From assembly GCA_018714575.1 (NCBI GenBank), contig DVNF01000187.1, forward strand, positions 1 through 10,295: a stretch of DNA of 10,295 bases, read 5' to 3'. The position numbers and the translations under genes are program-made. The notes under the pieces are model-generated. The model made no database searches and had not been told where the DNA came from. It saw only the letters and a program-made list of their open reading frames with translations. The stretch comes from Candidatus Stercoripulliclostridium merdigallinarum (GTDB lineage Bacteria; Bacillota; Clostridia; Christensenellales; DTU072). Shown here piece after piece: positions 6,766-10,295 of this stretch; position 1 is the first letter of the stretch, and the number at the start of each line of letters is the position of its first letter.

Positions 6766-8763
6766 TTGAAAAATTATTTCGGAACAGACGGCATTAGAGG
6801 TAACGAAAAAATCTTTACTCCCGAATTTATCGGGGCGGTTGTCAGGGCGATAGCGGTATATTACGGCAAACCCGAAATAATGATCGGCAGGGACCCCAGG
6901 CGCAGCGGAAAACGGATAACGGAGCTGTTTGCCGCGGCGGCAACGGCAGAAGGCATGCGCGTGACGGACGCAGGAATGGTGCCTACTCCGGCGCTGGCTT
7001 ACCTGACGGTGCAACGGGGCGCAGGATTGGGAGTAATGGTATCGGCTTCGCACAATCCCCCCGAATATAACGGATTAAAGCTGTTTTCGGATAAGGGCGC
7101 GAAGATCACGACAAGGGAGGAGGAAGAGCTTTCCGCAGTCATCGAAAAGGAATTGAACGTGAAGGTACTTCCCCCCGAAACGGATTGCGGAATCGTTTCG
7201 GACGGCAGTTTGATAGAGGAATACATATCGGGAATAGGCGGCATGATCGAAACCGACTTATCGGGAATGAAAGTCGTCATAGACGGCGGTTTCGGCGCCG
7301 CAGGCGGCGCCGCGGCAAAGCTGTTTACTGCGTTCGGCGCCACGGTCGAGTTATTAAACGACGCAGACGGCGAAAGAATAAACGTCGGTACCGGCGCGGC
7401 TCACCCCGAATATCTGTTAAAGGTAGCGGAAGGAAGCGACCTGGCGTTTTCTTACGACGGCGACGGCGACAGAGTTATGTGCGTCAGAAAATCGCGCATA
7501 GTTTCCGGCGACGAAATGATGTACATAATCGCCAAAAACATGATCAAAAATTCATCTTTGCGCTGTCCCGTAGCCGTAGGCACCATAATGACCAATTACG
7601 GCGCGGAAGAGGCTTTTAAGAGGCTGGGAATAACGCTGTACCGCACTCCGGTAGGGGATAAGTTCGTATCCGAAGCCATGACGGAATGCGGCGCGCAGTT
7701 GGGAGGAGAAAGCTCCGGCCATATCATTTTAAAAGACTTTGAAAACACGGGCGACGGCATTTTGACTTCGCTGATGGTGGCGAAAGCCTTTGTGGAATAC
7801 GGCGAGGACGCGGACGAAGGTTACTTTGAATTTCCCGCCGCGGCGACGGGGATCCCGGCAGACGATTTTGAAAAATCCGTCTTCAGATCTTCGGCGGAGA
7901 TTGCCGCATATCTGGCGGCGGAAGAACGTTCCGCAGGCGTCAGGATCATCGGAAGACCGTCCGGAACAGAGCCTGTAATTCGACTGACGGTAGAGGCGGA
8001 AAGCGGTCAAACGGCGCAGTCTACGCTATCAAAAGCGGCAACGTACATAAAAACCTTCATTACCAAAAAAATGGAAATAACGGCTTCCGAAAAATGCAAT
8101 ACGGAACCCCAAAACGAAAATATTACGACAGAGACGTTAAACCGTATCCGTAACGCGGGCGGCATAATCGTCGAACCCAAGCTGACGTATATTTCACCCG
8201 AAGTAACCGTAGAAAAAGGCGCGGTGATATATCCCTTTGTCAGATTATCCGGGAAAACCGTGATAGGGGCCGGTGCCGAGGTGAACAGCTTTTCGGTATT
8301 GGAAGACACCGTGGTCGGAGAGGGGACAAAAGTCGGATATACTTCCGCAACGGGCGCCGTCATCGGAAAGAATTGTACCGTGGGTCCGTTTACGACTTTG
8401 CGAAAAGGCGCCGTCATCGGCGACGGGTGCAGGGTAGGAGATTACGTCGAAGTCAAAAATTCCATATTGCGCGACGGAGTAAAAGCGGCGCACCTGGCGT
8501 ATATAGGCGACGCCGAGGTCGGAGAAGGAACGAATATAGGTTGCGGTACGGTTTTTGCCAACTACGACGGGAAATTCAAACATCGTACCGAAGTCGGGAA
8601 AAACGTTTTTGTGGGCTGTAACGCCAACCTGATCGCGCCGATAAAAGTCGGCGACGGAGCCTTTATCGCCGGCGGAAGCACGGTCACCGACGACGTGCCG
8701 GCAGGGGAGATCTGCTTCGGCAGAGCCAGGCAGGTAAACCGACCCAAAAAGCGCAAAGAGTAA
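6766..8763 (+). CDS. GlmM-GlmU(C-terminal) fusion: phosphoglucosamine mutase plus glucosamine-1-phosphate acetyltransferase
   Basis: This 665-residue cytoplasmic protein joins two enzymes of UDP-GlcNAc synthesis. Residues 1-435 are a full-length GlmM: FGTDGIRG (5-12), active-site loop SASHNP with phosphoserine S95, metal loop DGDGDR (231-236), sugar loop GGESSGH (313-319) and phosphate loop RPSGTEP (397-403). After a polar Thr/Asn/Glu linker (about 436-455), residues 456-665 are a complete GlmU-type left-handed beta-helix. It keeps equivalents of the E. coli acetyltransferase residues: R546, K564, catalytic H576 in AAHLAYIGD, Y579, N590, N599 in NYDG and K605, and it ends in GRARQVN. The GlmU uridylyltransferase domain is absent. 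I chose TTG at 6766 because GGAGG (6756-6760) sits five bases upstream and GlmM proteins begin just before FGTDGIRG; the ATG at 6733 has no binding site. It should convert GlcN-6-P to GlcNAc-1-P, feeding peptidoglycan. Confidence 0.92.
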   Translation: MKNYFGTDGIRGNEKIFTPEFIGAVVRAIAVYYGKPEIMIGRDPRRSGKRITELFAAAATAEGMRVTDAGMVPTPALAYLTVQRGAGLGVMVSASHNPPEYNGLKLFSDKGAKITTREEEELSAVIEKELNVKVLPPETDCGIVSDGSLIEEYISGIGGMIETDLSGMKVVIDGGFGAAGGAAAKLFTAFGATVELLNDADGERINVGTGAAHPEYLLKVAEGSDLAFSYDGDGDRVMCVRKSRIVSGDEMMYIIAKNMIKNSSLRCPVAVGTIMTNYGAEEAFKRLGITLYRTPVGDKFVSEAMTECGAQLGGESSGHIILKDFENTGDGILTSLMVAKAFVEYGEDADEGYFEFPAAATGIPADDFEKSVFRSSAEIAAYLAAEERSAGVRIIGRPSGTEPVIRLTVEAESGQTAQSTLSKAATYIKTFITKKMEITASEKCNTEPQNENITTETLNRIRNAGGIIVEPKLTYISPEVTVEKGAVIYPFVRLSGKTVIGAGAEVNSFSVLEDTVVGEGTKVGYTSATGAVIGKNCTVGPFTTLRKGAVIGDGCRVGDYVEVKNSILRDGVKAAHLAYIGDAEVGEGTNIGCGTVFANYDGKFKHRTEVGKNVFVGCNANLIAPIKVGDGAFIAGGSTVTDDVPAGEICFGRARQVNRPKKRKE

Positions 8764-8783
8764 ATGTAGACGAACGATTTTTT

Positions 8784-8820
8784 CCGAACGCAGAGATTCG
8801 CCGTCGGCAGATCGGTTCGG
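8784..8820 (+). other. Hairpin-forming segment in the gap after the fusion gene
   Basis: CCGAAC (8784-8789) can pair with GTTCGG (8815-8820). Inside, GCC-GTC-GGC (8800-8808) forms a small stem, with GAT/ATC able to extend it past mismatches. No T-run follows. It may be an mRNA 3'-end structure of the fusion gene, but the outer arms are only six base pairs. Confidence 0.3.
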
Positions 8821-8904
8821 ATATGCCGATAAAATACGGGTTTATAGCGCGATACGGCATGAAATATGCCGAATTATTATTTCAAAAGCGGTTGCCGTCG
8901 GCAG
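8800..8904. repeat. 11-base direct repeat GCCGTCGGCAG, two copies
   Basis: Identical copies lie at 8800-8810 and 8894-8904, 94 bases apart. Each holds the GCC-GTC-GGC mini-hairpin; the second copy is the tip of the strong terminator. A nonamer, ATATGCCGA, is also repeated in the interval (8821-8829 and 8864-8872), so the gap may include a partial duplication. Confidence 0.4.
8855..8871 (+). other. Small hairpin with an alternative pairing partner
   Basis: CGGCAT (8855-8860) pairs with ATGCCG (8866-8871) across GAAAT. The same CGGCAT could instead pair with the identical ATGCCG at 8823-8828. Two exclusive folds upstream of a terminator resemble an attenuator, but no coding gene of this transcript lies directly downstream of the terminator. 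Confidence 0.3.
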
Positions 8905-8912
8905 CCGCTTTT
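8884..8912 (+). terminator. Strong hairpin terminator after the GlmM-GlmU fusion gene
   Basis: A 13-base-pair stem (8884-8896 with 8900-8912, one G-U) closes a GTC loop. The stem has A4 on one arm and T4 on the other, so it could act in both directions. The T-run is short and part of the stem. It lies 120 bases after the stop codon of the fusion gene. Confidence 0.75.
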
Positions 8913-8958
8913 CGTATGTCCGTAGGGGTAAAAGTATAGCAAAATTAGATAAATAGCC

Positions 8959-8987
8959 TTGCGAGCGCTTTTTATATTATATATAAT
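8959..8987 (+). promoter_or_regulatory. Promoter of the surface-protein gene
   Basis: TTGCGA (8959-8964) and a perfect TATAAT (8982-8987) are 17 bases apart in an AT-rich stretch. The start point would be near 8994, giving a leader of about 53 bases that begins with a GC-rich hairpin. Confidence 0.65.
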
Positions 8988-9000
8988 TAAAGTACGTATC

Positions 9001-9024
9001 GCACGTTGCGCGTTGCGCACGTGC
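9001..9024 (+). promoter_or_regulatory. GC-rich leader hairpin just upstream of the ribosome binding site
   Basis: GCACGT (9001-9006) pairs with ACGTGC (9019-9024), and the inner GCGC (9008-9011) pairs with GCGC (9015-9018) around a GTT loop, leaving only T9007 bulged. The stem ends six bases before AAGGAG (9031-9036). There is no T-run, so it is not a terminator; it may protect the mRNA 5' end or tune translation. It is built from a tandem CGTTGCG repeat (9004-9017). Confidence 0.5.
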
Positions 9025-9046
9025 ATGGTTAAGGAGATATCGAAAT

Positions 9047-10295
9047 ATGGCGCGTTACAGAATCCCCGGTAAAAACTACTCCAGACGGAGCATATTCGGA
9101 ATAACGGCAATAGTTGTCGTTGTTGCGGCGATAGTGGCGGCAGGTGTTGCCGTTGCCGTTTTGCCGACTATGGTTGACGGATTGGAGGGATCGGAATTTG
9201 TTACCGACGGCGGGTATACGCGCCCCGTCGTTACGGCGATAGTATTGGAAAACGACGGTCAAATCAGCGTCAACGCAAATTTGGAAAGCGTTTTCGCGAC
9301 CGTGCAATATTCCGACGGCTCTACCGAACAAGTGGCTCTGTCGGAGATGGTGATAGAGGGGTTGGATCTGACTGCCGAAAACGTGTCTTCGGGAGTCGTG
9401 TTGAACTTCGGCGGTTTTGAACAAAGAGTCGATTTCAAAGTAATCCCCACCACTTTGACAGTAACTTACATAGCGGGCGAAGGCGGATCGATAGACGGCG
9501 ACCTGGTGCAACAGGTCATAGCCGGACAGGACGCCACCACCGTGCGCGCCGTACCTAACGCAGGTTACGAATTCGTGCGCTGGACGGACGGATATCCGGA
9601 AGAGGAGCGCCGCGACAGAAATATCAGCAAGACTACGACTTTACAGGCGGTATTCACCAGGCAGACCTTTACCGTGGTTTTCTTCTATCCCGACGGCACT
9701 ACGGCAAGGGAAGAAAAAGTCCAATACGGCATGAACGCTACCGACATACCCGATCCCGACGAAGGCGAAATGCGTATGTACGGATATCGCTTTGCCGGTT
9801 GGGACGCCAGCTACGAACATATCACTCAAAACATGGAAATTCATCCGATCATGGTAAAGCATGCCATCGATCTGAATTTCACGGCTACGCAGGACGCAAA
9901 CGGCAATCTGGGCGGCATCAGCGACATTCAACCTTATTATCCGATAGGCGAACAGTCGGTTCTTAGGTTGTCGCCGAATACCGAAAGGGAGTTTTTGGCT
10001 TGGAACATTACCGACATGAACGGTAACGTCGTCACCATTCCCAAATCGGTTATAGCCGGCGAAGGATATAACGTTTCCGTTTCGTTGTACGATTCGATCT
10101 CGGTGACTTTCACGGCGGGACAGACGGGCACCGAAGGCAGAAACGAATATACTTTGTCGTTTACCATCCCCGAAACCGCCGTGGCGGGTTCGTTTGAGAT
10201 CGACATTCACGCGGACTTTGCCTATTCCACCAGCGTCATCGCATTTACCAGCGCCGGCGCGACCGGCAACATCTATTCCGCCGAACTGGATTACG
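9047..10295 (+). CDS. Membrane-anchored surface protein with Ig-like and InlB B-repeat-like domains (3'-truncated by window edge)
   Basis: The frame stays open from the ATG at 9047 to the last base, so at least 416 residues are encoded and the C-terminus is missing. AAGGAG lies ten bases upstream. A basic N-terminus is followed by one hydrophobic segment (about 17-40), giving a signal peptide or anchor. The outside part starts with a bacterial Ig-like beta domain (about 60-133, with YSDGSTEQV typical of such folds). Next is a divergent InlB B-repeat-like unit (about 136-204: GEGGSIDGD, then GYEFVRWTDG and a terminal LQAVF). A second unit of the Flg_new/InlB type follows (about 207-270: TVVFFYPDGT, then GYRFAGWD). 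Residues 271-416 are beta-rich and unassigned. Such proteins are usually displayed on the cell surface of Bacillota and bind ligands or host/envelope polymers; the ligand here is unknown. It has its own promoter. Confidence 0.82.
   Translation, partial: MARYRIPGKNYSRRSIFGITAIVVVVAAIVAAGVAVAVLPTMVDGLEGSEFVTDGGYTRPVVTAIVLENDGQISVNANLESVFATVQYSDGSTEQVALSEMVIEGLDLTAENVSSGVVLNFGGFEQRVDFKVIPTTLTVTYIAGEGGSIDGDLVQQVIAGQDATTVRAVPNAGYEFVRWTDGYPEEERRDRNISKTTTLQAVFTRQTFTVVFFYPDGTTAREEKVQYGMNATDIPDPDEGEMRMYGYRFAGWDASYEHITQNMEIHPIMVKHAIDLNFTATQDANGNLGGISDIQPYYPIGEQSVLRLSPNTEREFLAWNITDMNGNVVTIPKSVIAGEGYNVSVSLYDSISVTFTAGQTGTEGRNEYTLSFTIPETAVAGSFEIDIHADFAYSTSVIAFTSAGATGNIYSAELDY

Overview
The window looks like chromosomal DNA of a low-to-moderate GC Bacillota bacterium, most likely an uncultivated gut-type Clostridia lineage. 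The grounds are strong AGGAGG-type ribosome binding sites before most genes, TTGxxx-17-TATAAT promoters in AT-rich gaps, Firmicute-style UDP-GlcNAc enzymes, and a GPH-like sugar transporter beside a cytoplasmic GH3 glycosidase. This placement is inference; there is no rRNA or marker gene to fix it. I see no mobile element, tRNA, CRISPR array or phage gene.

Left part (1-1348). The 3' end of an unidentified gene enters from the left edge. It converges on a minus-strand gene for a small sigma-70-like (ECF-type) factor. A 544-base divergent gap follows. It holds a minus-strand -10 box, two small inverted repeats, a GC-richer structured block of unknown nature (about 1090-1235) ending in a hairpin with a T-run, and a very good promoter (TTGAAT-17-TATAAT) for the next unit.

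Centre (1349-6699). Three plus-strand genes form a probable carbohydrate-use operon that ends in a strong terminator: an MFS/GPH-type sugar transporter with an unusual extracytoplasmic insertion of about 110 residues, a membrane-anchored exported protein of unknown function, and a cytoplasmic GH3 beta-glycosidase with a long C-terminal extension. The simple reading is import of a glycoside followed by hydrolysis inside the cell, with the anchored protein as an unassigned partner.

Right part (6700-8912). The most striking gene is one uninterrupted reading frame joining a complete phosphoglucosamine mutase (GlmM) to a complete left-handed beta-helix acetyltransferase domain of the GlmU type, without the GlmU uridylyltransferase domain. 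It would carry two successive steps of UDP-GlcNAc synthesis (GlcN-6-P to GlcN-1-P to GlcNAc-1-P) on one chain. Its real start is probably a TTG at 6766 behind GGAGG, not the ATG 33 bases upstream. A structured, repeat-containing gap and a strong terminator follow.

Right edge (8913-10295). A TTGCGA-17-TATAAT promoter and a GC-rich leader hairpin precede a gene that runs off the window. It encodes a membrane-anchored surface protein with Ig-like and InlB B-repeat-like domains.
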